From Betaproteobacteria bacterium UBA5216 (GTDB lineage: Bacteria > Pseudomonadota > Gammaproteobacteria > Burkholderiales > SG8-41), in assembly GCA_002412495.1 (NCBI GenBank), contig DHVE01000048.1:1-47278 (forward strand): 47,278 bases of DNA. The letters are read 5' to 3'. The first letter of the stretch is position 1; every line of letters starts with the position of its first letter. The position numbers and the translations under genes were made by a program. The notes beneath the pieces were generated by a model. The model was given only the letters and a program-made list of their open reading frames with translations, was not told where the DNA came from and searched no databases. This document shows positions 23,960 through 32,697 of this stretch, piece after piece.

Positions 23960-24254
23960 TACTTCCTCCAATTTTTCACGTTACATAGACAAATTTTAGC
24001 CAATACACCTCGCGCCTCTTTTGTAATCTGCATTCAGAAGCCCGCTGAAAGCGCGGTATGCTTCTTTGCCCGCAGTTGATGTACCGCCACAATTGCGGAA
24101 AGTTGCCGGCTTGCTCGGCCGGACACCCCTTAGCGATTAGAGTCGCTAGCGCTCAACCATAATGACGCGCTGCCGCTTCACGCCGCAGTAAGTGCTTGCG
24201 ACTGGAAACCACCGAACACCATCCATCTGGGCAAATTCCACCTTCCACAGAAGG

Positions 24255-24833
24255 CTACTTCTTGCCGTCTTCCTTAAGCACGCGCCACGCCGGCCCCATC
24301 ATGGACCACTGCTTGCCGTCCCAGTAGAGCAAGTGGTATTTCATGCCTGCTGATTTGCCGGGTTCGAGGTATTCGACCTCATAAAACGTCATGCCCGGCT
24401 TGAGCGCCATGGCTGCCACGCGCTTGGCGCCGCCGGGGAATTCCTTGTAGGCCACGCTGCCGTCGCGGTAGGCGATAATGTCCTCGGTCTTTGCGCCATG
24501 CACCTGCACCACCGTTTGCGTCGGGCGCGCGACTTTCGCCGCGCTGTCTTCCTTGAAATTCAATTTCTTGTGCATATCGAGAATGGCGCTGCGCACGTCC
24601 GGCGCGATCTTGTCGCTGAACGCAGCCTTGGCGCGCGCTTCGTTGGGAATCATCGCGGCAAACAGGGCGGTCGCGCCCTTGTTGTCTTTTTTGACATGCA
24701 CAGTCTGGTGCACCAGCTCGAACAGCGCCTTGAGATTCTCGGGCTTGTTTTCCTGTTTGAAATCCGCGCTGGTCGCGGTAAACGCGATCCCGAACAGCAA
24801 CCCGAACGCGAGCGCGCGTTGATATAAAGACAT
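24255..24833 (-). CDS. Exported protein of unknown function
   Basis: 192 residues from the ATG at 24833, favoured because AAGGGG lies at the right distance; the ATG six bases earlier is too close to that site. The signal peptide is MSLYQRALAFGLLFGIAFTA followed by TSA. The mature part is Lys-rich: KQENKPENLKALFELVHQTV, AMIPNEARAKAAFSDKIAPD, then beta-rich GSVAYKEFPGGAKRVAAMAL and GMKYHLLYWDGKQWSMMGPA. I do not recognise a family. It lies downstream of the ketopantoate-reductase-like gene on the same strand, separated by about 120 bases with an AT-rich motif. Confidence 0.8.
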   Translation of the reverse strand: MSLYQRALAFGLLFGIAFTATSADFKQENKPENLKALFELVHQTVHVKKDNKGATALFAAMIPNEARAKAAFSDKIAPDVRSAILDMHKKLNFKEDSAAKVARPTQTVVQVHGAKTEDIIAYRDGSVAYKEFPGGAKRVAAMALKPGMTFYEVEYLEPGKSAGMKYHLLYWDGKQWSMMGPAWRVLKEDGKK

Positions 24834-24926
24834 GGTCATTCCCCTTTTCCGTTGTTGTAGTTTCCGCCCGACCGCAGCATACACCACACACCGGCCAAGT
24901 CAGCGGCAGCAGCGATGGTTAATTTT

Positions 24927-24950
24927 TTCATTCAAAAACAATATGTTACG
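24927..24950 (-). repeat. AT-rich motif, copy 5
   Basis: On the minus strand it reads CGTAACATATTGTTTTTGAA followed by TGAA, six bases after the stop of the ketopantoate-reductase-like gene and in the same sense. Confidence 0.55.
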
Positions 24951-24956
24951 ATACAT

Positions 24957-26015
24957 TCAATTCGAAATGGAGTCGATATGCGATACATCGGGCTTGAGTT
25001 CACCGCGATCAATCCGCCGCACCAACGCGGTCACTGCTGCATGCGTGGGCGCGGGCACGCCTACTTCAACGCCTTTATCCGCAACTAGACCGTTGGTGTA
25101 ATCAATCTCCGAGCGCCGTCCGCTGACAATATCGCGCCCCACCGACGAGCGCGACGGCGCGGTCAGCGTGTTCATCCAGGCGACAAGCCCGTCCTCGACA
25201 CGTTTTCTTGCGTTTGAATCACCCGCGTCAGCCGCCGCCCAGTCATCAGGCTCGATACCCAATATCGTGCCGATGTCGTAACCCAGCGCGCGCCCCACCG
25301 CAACGGCTTCCGCCGCCAGCCGCACGCCAATGCGATGCACCTTGCCGCGCTCAATCAACACCGCCCGGTTGTCGAGACCCGTAGCGCCCAGCAATCCATG
25401 CGTGATCGCATTGGTGGCGAGTTTGGTCCAGCGCTCGCCCCACAGATTCGGCGTCACGTCTGCATCATCCACGGCGCACAAGCGTCGCGCCAGATCCACG
25501 GCGCGCTGTGTCGCGCGGCCATGCACTTCCCCCAAGCGAAACACCGCATGCCCGCCGCCGCCCGGCTGCTGCGTGCGCGAGATATGCCCCGGCGCCGCCA
25601 TGTTTACGCTGATGCTGCTGACGATACAACCAACGGTTTTATCCCAGCCGACGAGGCCCGCGATGCGTTCTTCGTTCATGCCGTTTTGCATCGACACCAC
25701 ATAGCCCGTGTCGCCCAAATACGAGGCGATCAGCGCAACCGCCCATGCCGTGTCATAGGATTTGGTGCAGATCAGCGCAATATCAACGGGCCGATGCGCC
25801 AACTGCTGCACATCGCCCAAATGCAACGCCTGCACCGGTACCGTGTGTTCACCCTGCGTGCCGCTCAGGTGCAAACCGTGTGCACGCATCGCATCGACGT
25901 GTTGCGACCAGGCGTCGATGAGCGTTACGTTTTCGCCCGCGAGTGCGAGACGGCCGCCGGCATAACCGCCGACTGCACCCGCGCCGACAATGGCAATGTG
26001 GGGTTTTATCTGCAT
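24957..26015 (-). CDS. Ketopantoate reductase-family oxidoreductase (ApbA/PanE-like)
   Basis: 352 residues from the ATG at 26015; in-frame GTG codons just upstream are alternatives. The N-terminal Rossmann fold has IAIVGAGAVGGYAGGRLALA with GxGxxG at residues 11-16. SMQNGMNEE carries the conserved Asn, and ERWTKLATNAITHGLLGATG the C-terminal helical domain. It reduces or oxidises a 2-oxo/2-hydroxy acid with NADP(H). Relatives include ketopantoate reductase for pantothenate synthesis, but genomes often hold several paralogues and this one has no pan-gene neighbours, so I do not assign panE. Confidence 0.88.
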   Translation of the reverse strand: MQIKPHIAIVGAGAVGGYAGGRLALAGENVTLIDAWSQHVDAMRAHGLHLSGTQGEHTVPVQALHLGDVQQLAHRPVDIALICTKSYDTAWAVALIASYLGDTGYVVSMQNGMNEERIAGLVGWDKTVGCIVSSISVNMAAPGHISRTQQPGGGGHAVFRLGEVHGRATQRAVDLARRLCAVDDADVTPNLWGERWTKLATNAITHGLLGATGLDNRAVLIERGKVHRIGVRLAAEAVAVGRALGYDIGTILGIEPDDWAAADAGDSNARKRVEDGLVAWMNTLTAPSRSSVGRDIVSGRRSEIDYTNGLVADKGVEVGVPAPTHAAVTALVRRIDRGELKPDVSHIDSISN

Positions 26016-26050
26016 TTTCACCACGCTATTTCACAGCACAAAAATTTCTT

Positions 26051-26133
26051 CTGTCGTTCCCGCGCAGGCAGAAACCCATAACCGGCGCGCCGCCTGCCTC
26101 AACATCTGGGTTCCCGGCCTCGCGGGAGCAACG
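26051..26133. repeat. TTCCCGC palindromic repeat, copy 3
   Basis: Begins CTGTCGTTCCCGCGCAGGCA and ends with GGGTTCCCGGCCTCGCGGGA. It lies in the divergent gap between the reductase and Bug protein 4. Confidence 0.75.
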
Positions 26134-26221
26134 AAAGCGGCAAGTGTAATCCGTCGTAACATGCCGCGCACAAGCCACGCAAAACGTGGCAAAGTTCGAT
26201 TCCCATACCCACAGGACACGT

Positions 26222-27187
26222 ATGAGAGCTGCTATTTTTGTCGGGGTGCTCGGCGCCTTGATGCTGTCAGAAGGCGCCATCGCACAACCCTACCCCCACA
26301 AACCCCTGCGCATCCTCGTGGGCTTTTCACCCGGCGGCGCGTCCGACATCACCACGCGCATCATCGGACAAAAGCTCGCCGAGACGTTCGGCCAGCCGGT
26401 GGTCACCGATAATCGCGCGGGTGCGAGCGGTGCGATTGCCGCGCGCATCGTCGCGGCATCCGCGCCCGATGGTTACACACTGCTCGCGGGCGCCACCAGC
26501 ATTCTTGCGATCAATCCCGCGATCATGAGCAACCTCGGCTACGATCCGGTAAAGGATTTCACGCCAGTGTCGCAAATCGTGTCGATGCCGCAATTGCTGG
26601 TGGTGCACCCTTCCGTGAAGGCCAGCACTCTGAAGGAACTGATTGCGCTGGCGAAGGCGCGGCCCGGTGAACTCAACTATTCGTCGTCCGGGTCCGGCAG
26701 TTCCAGTCACCTTGCGATTGAATTGCTCAAACACATGACCGGCATCAATCTCGTTCACGTGCCGTTCAAAGGCAGCGGACAATCGATGCCGGCGCTGCTG
26801 GCCGGGCAAGTGCAAATGATTTTTGATCCGCTGCCAACCTCGCTGCCGCACGCCAAATCCGGCAAGCTGCGCGCGCTCGCGGTCTCGACCGTCAAGCGCT
26901 CGCCCGCAGCGCCCGATGTGCCGACCGCCGCCGAAGCCGGCGTGCCGGGCTACGACAGCAGCCTGTGGTACGGCCTGCTGCTGCCGGCAGGCGCACACGC
27001 CACGCTGGTGGAAAAACTCAACAAGGCCACCAACGACGCACTGCGCGCGCCCGACCTGGTGGAACGCTTCGCCGCGCTCGGCGCCGAACCCGTGGGCAGC
27101 ACCGCGGCCGCGCTCGGCAAAACCATTGCAGAGGAAATCGTCAAGTGGGGACGTGTCATCAAGAGCGCGGGCATTCGGGGCGAATGA
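26222..27187 (+). CDS. Bug/TctC-family solute-binding protein 4
   Basis: 321 residues from the ATG at 26222, preceded by AGGA; this start gives a compact signal peptide (MRAAIFVGVLGALMLSEGAI then AQ). The mature part has YPHKPLRILVGFSPGGASDI, RAGASGAIAARIVAASAPDG and HVPFKGSGQSMPALLAG, all Bug-family segments. Its stop overlaps the start of Bug protein 5 (ATGA), so the two form a tandem cotranslated pair. No membrane subunits accompany them. Confidence 0.92.
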   Translation: MRAAIFVGVLGALMLSEGAIAQPYPHKPLRILVGFSPGGASDITTRIIGQKLAETFGQPVVTDNRAGASGAIAARIVAASAPDGYTLLAGATSILAINPAIMSNLGYDPVKDFTPVSQIVSMPQLLVVHPSVKASTLKELIALAKARPGELNYSSSGSGSSSHLAIELLKHMTGINLVHVPFKGSGQSMPALLAGQVQMIFDPLPTSLPHAKSGKLRALAVSTVKRSPAAPDVPTAAEAGVPGYDSSLWYGLLLPAGAHATLVEKLNKATNDALRAPDLVERFAALGAEPVGSTAAALGKTIAEEIVKWGRVIKSAGIRGE

Positions 27188-28185
27188 GGAAAAAAATGCG
27201 CTCAATTTTCAAATCGCTCGCGTTCGCCGCCGCCGCGCTTTACGGCGCGTCGCTCTGCGCGCAGCCTGCATCGACAAGCGCAGGACAGGCCTATCCCGCC
27301 AAGCCCGTCAAGTTCATGGTGGGTTTCGCGGCGGGCGGCGCCGCAGATATCACCGCGCGCATGCTCGCGCCGAAACTGTCCGAATTGCTGGGCCAGCAGT
27401 TCTTCATTGAAAACCGCGGCGGTTCCGGCGGCATGCTGGGCACCGACGCCGCCGCCAAATCCGCGCCGGATGGTTACACCCTGCTGTTGATGCCCGCCGC
27501 GGATGCCGTGCAGCCGGCGGTGCGCCGCAAGTTGCCGTACGATCTGGAACGCGACTTCACACCCGTGTCGCGCGTGGTCTATGGCCCGTGGTTCGTGGTG
27601 GTGCATCCGTCAGTGCCCGCGCGCAGCGCGAAGGAATTCGTCGCGCTCGCGCGCAAGAGTCCGGGCAAACTCAATTACGCCACCTCCGGCATCGGCAGTT
27701 CGGCGCACATGGCGGCCGAATTATTCAATTCACTGGCCAAAGTGGAAGTGGTGCATGTGCCGTACAAAGGCATTTCCGAGGGTGTCACCGCCGTGGCGAG
27801 CGGCGAAGTGGATATGATCTTCGCCAGCATTCCGGCATCGCTGCCGCTGCTGAATGCGAAGCGCGTGCGCGCGCTGGCCGTCACCACGGCGCAACGCACG
27901 CCGCTGGCCCCGGACATGCCCACCCTCAACGAATCCGGCGTGGCGGGTTACGACCGCTCAGGCTGGTACGGCGTACTCGCGCCAGCGAACGTGCCGCGCG
28001 ACATCATCGCGCGCCTGAACAGCTCAATCATAAAAATCGTCAATACGCCGGACATGAAAGCGGCGTTCATGAAACAAGGACTCGATCCCGCGACCAGCAC
28101 ACCGGAGGAATTCGGCGCATTCATACGCAACGAAATTGCGCAGAACATCAAGCTGGTGAAGGCGGCGGGGATTAAGGTGGAGTAA
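27184..28185 (+). CDS. Bug/TctC-family solute-binding protein 5
   Basis: 333 residues from the ATG at 27184 that overlaps the preceding stop; a second ATG at 27196 lies just after GAGGAAAAAA and could be used instead. The N-region MRKKMRSIFKSLAFAAAALY is a good signal peptide. The mature part has YPAKPVKFMVGFAAGGAADI, GGSGGMLGTDAAAKSAPDGY and HVPYKGISEGVTAVASGEVD. It is a tandem paralogue of Bug protein 4, from which it has diverged considerably, so the two may bind different acids. Confidence 0.92.
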   Translation: MRKKMRSIFKSLAFAAAALYGASLCAQPASTSAGQAYPAKPVKFMVGFAAGGAADITARMLAPKLSELLGQQFFIENRGGSGGMLGTDAAAKSAPDGYTLLLMPAADAVQPAVRRKLPYDLERDFTPVSRVVYGPWFVVVHPSVPARSAKEFVALARKSPGKLNYATSGIGSSAHMAAELFNSLAKVEVVHVPYKGISEGVTAVASGEVDMIFASIPASLPLLNAKRVRALAVTTAQRTPLAPDMPTLNESGVAGYDRSGWYGVLAPANVPRDIIARLNSSIIKIVNTPDMKAAFMKQGLDPATSTPEEFGAFIRNEIAQNIKLVKAAGIKVE

Positions 28186-28352
28186 GTTGCAGCGCGCGCA
28201 GGAAGCGTCAATCTGCCCACAGAAGTTTCGACTATATCTGACAATCCATCACTTCAAAACCGGTATCTGTCAGGTCGGGTCGCAACTTTTATACTTGACC
28301 GCAACCGGACATATGATCCGTTGTCGCGCAGCAACTGCCATGACGCCACTCC

Positions 28353-29366
28353 TCACGGCTTGTTCGCCAACCCCAACTCGCGAATAAAACGTTCCATATC
28401 GGGTTTGATCTCGGTCATGTGGCGCCCCAGTTCCGCGCCGCTCATGTAAACGTCTTCGTAGAAATTGCGCCGCATGTAGTCACGCCAAGCCGGTGTTTTG
28501 TAGGCTTTTTCAAACGCCGATTCCAGCGTGGCCGCCGCCTCGCGCGGTACGCCCGCGGGCGCCATGAATCCGCGCCCGGCCCCCACATGCAGCGCATAAC
28601 CTTGCTCCTTCAGCGTGGGAAGATCCGGCGCACCCGGCAGGCGTTTACCGGAGGCCACCGCCAGCACACGAATTTTTCCGGCTTCGATGTACTGCGTCAT
28701 TTCCGCCAACTGTTCGGTGGTCGCCTGCACATGCCCGCCCAGCATGGTGGTGACTGCTTCCGCGCCGCTTTTCATCGACACCAGATTAAATTTCACGCCG
28801 GTCATTTTCTCGAGTTGAAACGGCAAATAGTGGCTCGCGCTGCCCACGGAGCCCATGGATATCGTGACTGCCTTGGGATTGGCGCGCGCGGCATCCACCA
28901 GATCCTTTACCGTTTTGTAAGGCGAATCGGCTCGCACCGCGATGCAATTGATATCGAAGCCCATCAGCGCGAGCGGCACGAATTTGTCGAGACCGGTATC
29001 GGTTCCGCTGCGTATCGGTATCGCCACCATCAGCGAAGCCACCATCGCGTACACGGTGTACGGGTCGCCGCGTTTGCCGACCACGTAGTTTTGCGCCAGC
29101 GCGCCGCCGCCCCCCGCCTTGTTTTGAATAATGGTGGTTACCGGCAACAGCTTGTCCTTGGCGATGATGTCCGCCACCACGCGCGTGAAAATATCGGAGC
29201 CGCCGCCCGGTCCGGTATGCACGATGAGTTCTATCGGTTTGACGGGAAACGCCGCGCCGGCGCCTGCCGCAGGTGTCTGCGCCACGGCGGTCGCGGAAAA
29301 TCCCATCGCAAAACTCAAAACGCCCAGCGTTTGCCGCATCGATTGCCGCGTTGTTTGCCGCATCAT
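28353..29366 (-). CDS. TctC-family tripartite tricarboxylate transporter binding protein 6
   Basis: 337 residues; AAGGA lies upstream of the paired ATGs at 29366/29363. The signal peptide is long and runs to VAQTPA. The mature part FPVKPIELIVHTGPGGGSDI has the GPGGGSD loop closer to canonical TctC than to the other Bug proteins here, then NKAGGGGALAQNYVVGKRGD and FNLVSMKSGAEAVTTMLGGH. It lies 48 bases downstream of the cupin/MBL pair on the same strand and probably serves their substrate. Confidence 0.9.
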   Translation of the reverse strand: MMRQTTRQSMRQTLGVLSFAMGFSATAVAQTPAAGAGAAFPVKPIELIVHTGPGGGSDIFTRVVADIIAKDKLLPVTTIIQNKAGGGGALAQNYVVGKRGDPYTVYAMVASLMVAIPIRSGTDTGLDKFVPLALMGFDINCIAVRADSPYKTVKDLVDAARANPKAVTISMGSVGSASHYLPFQLEKMTGVKFNLVSMKSGAEAVTTMLGGHVQATTEQLAEMTQYIEAGKIRVLAVASGKRLPGAPDLPTLKEQGYALHVGAGRGFMAPAGVPREAAATLESAFEKAYKTPAWRDYMRRNFYEDVYMSGAELGRHMTEIKPDMERFIRELGLANKP

Positions 29367-29414
29367 CTTCCAGTTCCTTTCATCGGATCATTCACTCCGA
29401 TTCTTTTTCGCCTG

Positions 29415-29900
29415 CTACTTTCGTGACCGCTTCACGTGCGTCAACGATGCCAGATCGAGATACACGTTGTTGCCATTTTCGCGGTAACGCCGCTTGCCGA
29501 TGCGCGGGTAATCGCACACGTCCATCGGCCAGCGATTGCCGCCGACGAGGTATACAAAATCCTGCTTGTAGGGATTGCGCATGGCGTGCGGTTCGGAGTT
29601 CGCAACGAATCCCATGAAATCACCACCTGCGATTTTATATGTCCTGCCGCCGATCTCGGCCACGCCGCGCCCGGAGAGGATATACACCCACTCTTCATCC
29701 TGATGATGAAAGTGATACTCGGTACTGTCGTCGCCCTGCTTCAGGCGCACCAGATGCACGCCCAGCGTTTGCAGCCCCGCGGCGTCGCCGAGCGAACGCG
29801 TGTGGCGTATCGCGCCGGGGTTGAGAAAGTGCACAAATTTTTCTTCCTTCATGCGGCGAATTTTCGCGGCGGACAACAATGCGGGTTTACGGGCCGCCAT
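29415..29900 (-). CDS. Cupin-domain protein, intact metal site
   Basis: 161 residues from the ATG at 29900, which overlaps the stop of the MBL gene (TGATG); the longer in-frame extension is antisense noise. The cupin motif 1 is complete: TEYHFHHQDEEWVYILSGRG, with His-x-His and Glu. Motif 2 is AGGDFMGFVANSEPHAMRNP. This contrasts with the degenerate sites of the two cupins at 16780-17903. It may be a small metal-dependent isomerase, dioxygenase or binding protein; the substrate is not deducible. Tight overlap couples it to the MBL lipoprotein. Confidence 0.85.
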   Translation of the reverse strand: MAARKPALLSAAKIRRMKEEKFVHFLNPGAIRHTRSLGDAAGLQTLGVHLVRLKQGDDSTEYHFHHQDEEWVYILSGRGVAEIGGRTYKIAGGDFMGFVANSEPHAMRNPYKQDFVYLVGGNRWPMDVCDYPRIGKRRYRENGNNVYLDLASLTHVKRSRK

Positions 29901-31525
29901 CAGCGTTGCCCCGCCAGGCCCGCCAGCGGCGCGTAGTCGCCGGTGCCGCCATGCCCCCCCGCGAAACGCAGCGGTTGTATGCCCGCGCGCCGCGCGGCAT
30001 TGACCACCGCCGCCAGCGGCGAGTTGATTTTGTCCGGCAGCGGCCCGGCGCCCGGGCTCCAGATGTCCGTAACGAATCCGAGCCGCGCGTCGGCGACGTA
30101 GCCAATCAGCATGCTCTCCACGTGCGGATTCTCCGTCAGGTGCGCCGATACCTCGCGCTTGCCATCGCTCATGGTATAACGATCCGATACTTCGATGATG
30201 TTCACTTTGGAATAGTCGCGCGGCGCCACGTCCGGATTGCGCGTTGCGGAGGCCGCCAGCACTTTGCGGTAATGCGCGGTAGCGCCGCGCCCCACCACCA
30301 GCGTGGCCCCCTGCGCCATATAGGCGCGCAGGCCGCCCGCGTGATCCATGTGATGATGCGTGAGCACCAGGTAGCGCACCGGCTTGTTGCCGTAACGCGC
30401 CTGTGCGGTGCGGATGGTCCAGTTGGATTGCCAATCATTCACCGGCGCATCGAACACGATCAGGTGATCGCGCATCTCCACCACCAGCGCGTTGTGCGAG
30501 CCGCCGACGACGTGCTGCACGCCGGGCGCGAGTTCCTGCATGCGCAACGACTGGGTAACCTGCGTGTCAAAACTCGGATTATCCGAATCCAGATAGGTGC
30601 CGATGAATTGCCGGCGGATCACCCACTGATACGGAATATTGCCCACGGCGGGCCTGGGCGCGCTGGCGCGCAGGTTGGCGGGTACCGCCATGCCGGCGGG
30701 ATTGAGCGTGGGGTTCGGCGTGACTTGCGTGATACGCAGGTCGGCGACCGTGCGGCCATTCAATTCATAACGCTGGCTCATGGCCATGCGCATGGCACCC
30801 ACCGTTTGCCACTCCGACAGCACCAGATCAAAATCCACATCCCCCCAGATGTTGTCGAAATCGAGCGTACGCACGCGCGCCGGCAGGCCGGTGGCGGGAT
30901 CGAACAGCACAACGAAATTGTGCGCGCCCGCGTTATATGACAGCGCCGGATGCGTTACGCCGCCGATCTCGACAGCGCCGCGACGGTTGACACGCCCCGG
31001 ATTGTTGCGCATCTCCAGCAGCAGCGCCGGCGTGGCACGGTGCAATTCGCGCTGCGTGGTCGCGAGCCGCAAGCCCGACATGGCGTGCATTGGCGGCTTG
31101 TTCGCAAGACTCTCGCGCGTGCGGCCGTTGGAATCGATGCCGATCACGGCGCCGGCATCCGGCGTAACGATCTCGGTATACGTGAAGGTACGTGGCGCGG
31201 GGTAGGCGAATTTTTTCACCCAATCCGTGCGCGACACGTGATTCACGAAATCGTGGGTGGCGTCGAACGTGGCCTCCGCCGCGAAGCGCGCCTCGCCGCC
31301 CGGCGCGTGGGATTGTTCCGGCTCCCAGTGTTTGACCGTTCCCTTGATGGAGGCGCCGCGCAAGTCGCGTATTGCCTCCGCGCCGCCCAACGCCGCCAGC
31401 GCGCGTTCCACCAATTCCTGATCGCGCGACAGCGGCGCGGTCGAACTGCCGGGCGGTTTGTTGCTTGATGGGCCGGCGCACGACACCAGCGCCAGAGTCA
31501 ACGCCAACAAGAACAGTCGTCTCAT
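29900..31525 (-). CDS. MBL-fold metallohydrolase, probable lipoprotein
   Basis: 541 residues from the ATG at 31525, six bases after AGGAGG; an ATG at 31531 directly abuts that site and is less likely. MRRLFLLALTLALVSCAG is a lipoprotein signal with lipobox LVSC. A 350-residue N-terminal region of beta-rich type (FDNIWGDVDFDLVLSEW, ELNGRTVADLRITQV) precedes the metallo-beta-lactamase domain. There YLVLTHHHMDHAGGLRAYMA gives the HxHxDH metal motif, with the further ligands in ENPHVESM, VTDIWSP and AGGHGGTGD. It presumably hydrolyses an ester, thioester or lactone in the periplasm. It overlaps the cupin gene. Confidence 0.88.
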   Translation of the reverse strand: MRRLFLLALTLALVSCAGPSSNKPPGSSTAPLSRDQELVERALAALGGAEAIRDLRGASIKGTVKHWEPEQSHAPGGEARFAAEATFDATHDFVNHVSRTDWVKKFAYPAPRTFTYTEIVTPDAGAVIGIDSNGRTRESLANKPPMHAMSGLRLATTQRELHRATPALLLEMRNNPGRVNRRGAVEIGGVTHPALSYNAGAHNFVVLFDPATGLPARVRTLDFDNIWGDVDFDLVLSEWQTVGAMRMAMSQRYELNGRTVADLRITQVTPNPTLNPAGMAVPANLRASAPRPAVGNIPYQWVIRRQFIGTYLDSDNPSFDTQVTQSLRMQELAPGVQHVVGGSHNALVVEMRDHLIVFDAPVNDWQSNWTIRTAQARYGNKPVRYLVLTHHHMDHAGGLRAYMAQGATLVVGRGATAHYRKVLAASATRNPDVAPRDYSKVNIIEVSDRYTMSDGKREVSAHLTENPHVESMLIGYVADARLGFVTDIWSPGAGPLPDKINSPLAAVVNAARRAGIQPLRFAGGHGGTGDYAPLAGLAGQR

Positions 31526-31551
31526 GATCATCCTCCTGGGGTAAAAACTCG

Positions 31552-31573
31552 TAACACAATGTTTTTAAACATC
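31552..31573 (+). repeat. AT-rich motif, copy 6
   Basis: TAACACAATGTTTTTAAACA followed by TC, 26 bases upstream of the MBL gene start and antisense to it. Confidence 0.45.
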
Positions 31574-31737
31574 TTTTTAAGAAGGCTTTGATTGATGCTG
31601 CCCACTGACGGCATTACACTCCGCCTTCCCTGTTTAGGCAAGTGCCCACCCGCGACGCACCACAACGTTACCGAATAACGTAGCCGGGTGAGCCGCAGGC
31701 TGAACCATTCCACGTCCCGAGGCGTCGAAATTGCAAC

Positions 31738-32247
31738 ATGAAATTTGCTCACGCCAAATTCGTTTTACGAGGCTGCGCCGCCGCACCCAGGGCAATCCTG
31801 ATTTGCGCGCTGCTTACGCTGAGTCTGGCGCTGCTGCCCGCGGCGGTATCGCTCGCACAAGAGGACGCCACGCCGGAAGACGAAGCAGCCGTCGAACGCG
31901 CGCACGCCGAACGGCTGCGCCGTGCCATCGAAAAAAGCGAAGCGGATCAAGCCGAACACGCGCGACGGCGCGATACCGAATACAGCCGGCAAACCGACGT
32001 ATCACGTCTGCAATCGCGCCTGGGCACGCTGGAGCGCGACGAAAGCCAGTTACACGGACAGCTGCGCAATACCGAAACGCAACTCCTCTACATGCGCCGC
32101 GATCCCGCTGACATGGGCGCGCATTCACGGCGCAGCGAACTCGAAAGCCGCCTGTCGTATTACCGCAGCCAGCTCAACCAGATCACCGCTGAAAAGCAGA
32201 TCGCGCTGCGGCAACTGCGGGATCTAAATGAGCTACGGTTTCGCTGA
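31738..32247 (+). CDS. Secreted coiled-coil protein of unknown function
   Basis: 169 residues. A hydrophobic signal segment (ILICALLTLSLALLPAAVSL then AQ) is followed by an almost wholly helical, charged region (ERAHAERLRRAIEKSEADQA, RLQSRLGTLERDESQLHGQL, SELESRLSYYRSQLNQITAE) with heptad-like spacing, so a periplasmic coiled coil is likely. I do not recognise a family. No strong Shine-Dalgarno site is visible. The 3' end overlaps the converging thioesterase gene by 15 bases. Confidence 0.7.
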   Translation: MKFAHAKFVLRGCAAAPRAILICALLTLSLALLPAAVSLAQEDATPEDEAAVERAHAERLRRAIEKSEADQAEHARRRDTEYSRQTDVSRLQSRLGTLERDESQLHGQLRNTETQLLYMRRDPADMGAHSRRSELESRLSYYRSQLNQITAEKQIALRQLRDLNELRFR

Positions 32248-32664
32248 ACGATCCGCCATTTTTTTCAGCATGCGCTGATCAAAACGATCCACGCTGATGA
32301 TCAGGCGCTCATGCACGCCGCCGCCGATGGTTTCAATTTCATCTTCCGCATGCAGCTTGAACGTGAGCTTGCGGCCGTCGATCTTGATCAGCTCGGCATG
32401 GGCGCGCACGCGCATGCCGACCGGCGTGGCCGCCGTATGCGATAACTCAAGCCGCGTGCCCACGGTCTGCTGACCGGGCGGCATGAAGCGCTCCACCGCC
32501 TGCAGCGCGGCCGATTCCAGCAGCGTCACCAGTATCGGCGTTGCGAGCACGCCGATTTTCCCGCTGCCCACATGCGCCGCCGTGTCGCGCGTGCCCACCA
32601 CGATTTCCACCGTGGCGTTGAGACCGGGTCTTAAACCATCCTGATCATCGAGATTCGGGTTCAT
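32233..32664 (-). CDS. Hotdog-fold thioesterase (FlK-like)
   Basis: 143 residues that match the hotdog thioesterase family related to fluoroacetyl-CoA thioesterase: GVLATPILVTLLESAALQAV (catalytic helix with conserved Glu), QQTVGTRLELSHTAATPVGM and GGGVHERLIISVDRF. It hydrolyses small acyl-CoA thioesters, perhaps clearing dead-end CoA esters from the surrounding catabolic pathways; the true substrate is unknown. The start lies only 33 bases from the divergent NDH-2-like gene. Confidence 0.88.
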   Translation of the reverse strand: MNPNLDDQDGLRPGLNATVEIVVGTRDTAAHVGSGKIGVLATPILVTLLESAALQAVERFMPPGQQTVGTRLELSHTAATPVGMRVRAHAELIKIDGRKLTFKLHAEDEIETIGGGVHERLIISVDRFDQRMLKKMADRSAKP

Positions 32665-32697
32665 TACCCATTATCGCATTTGCGCTAAACTGGCTGC

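Noticed and set aside
8881..26133. TTCCCGC palindromic repeats as a CRISPR array
   Set aside because: Only three copies occur, thousands of bases apart, without regular spacers or cas genes.
29901..30434. Longer version of the cupin protein extending into the MBL gene
   Set aside because: The extension is in a different frame of the MBL coding sequence and has shadow composition; the ATG at 29900 begins the cupin-like sequence.
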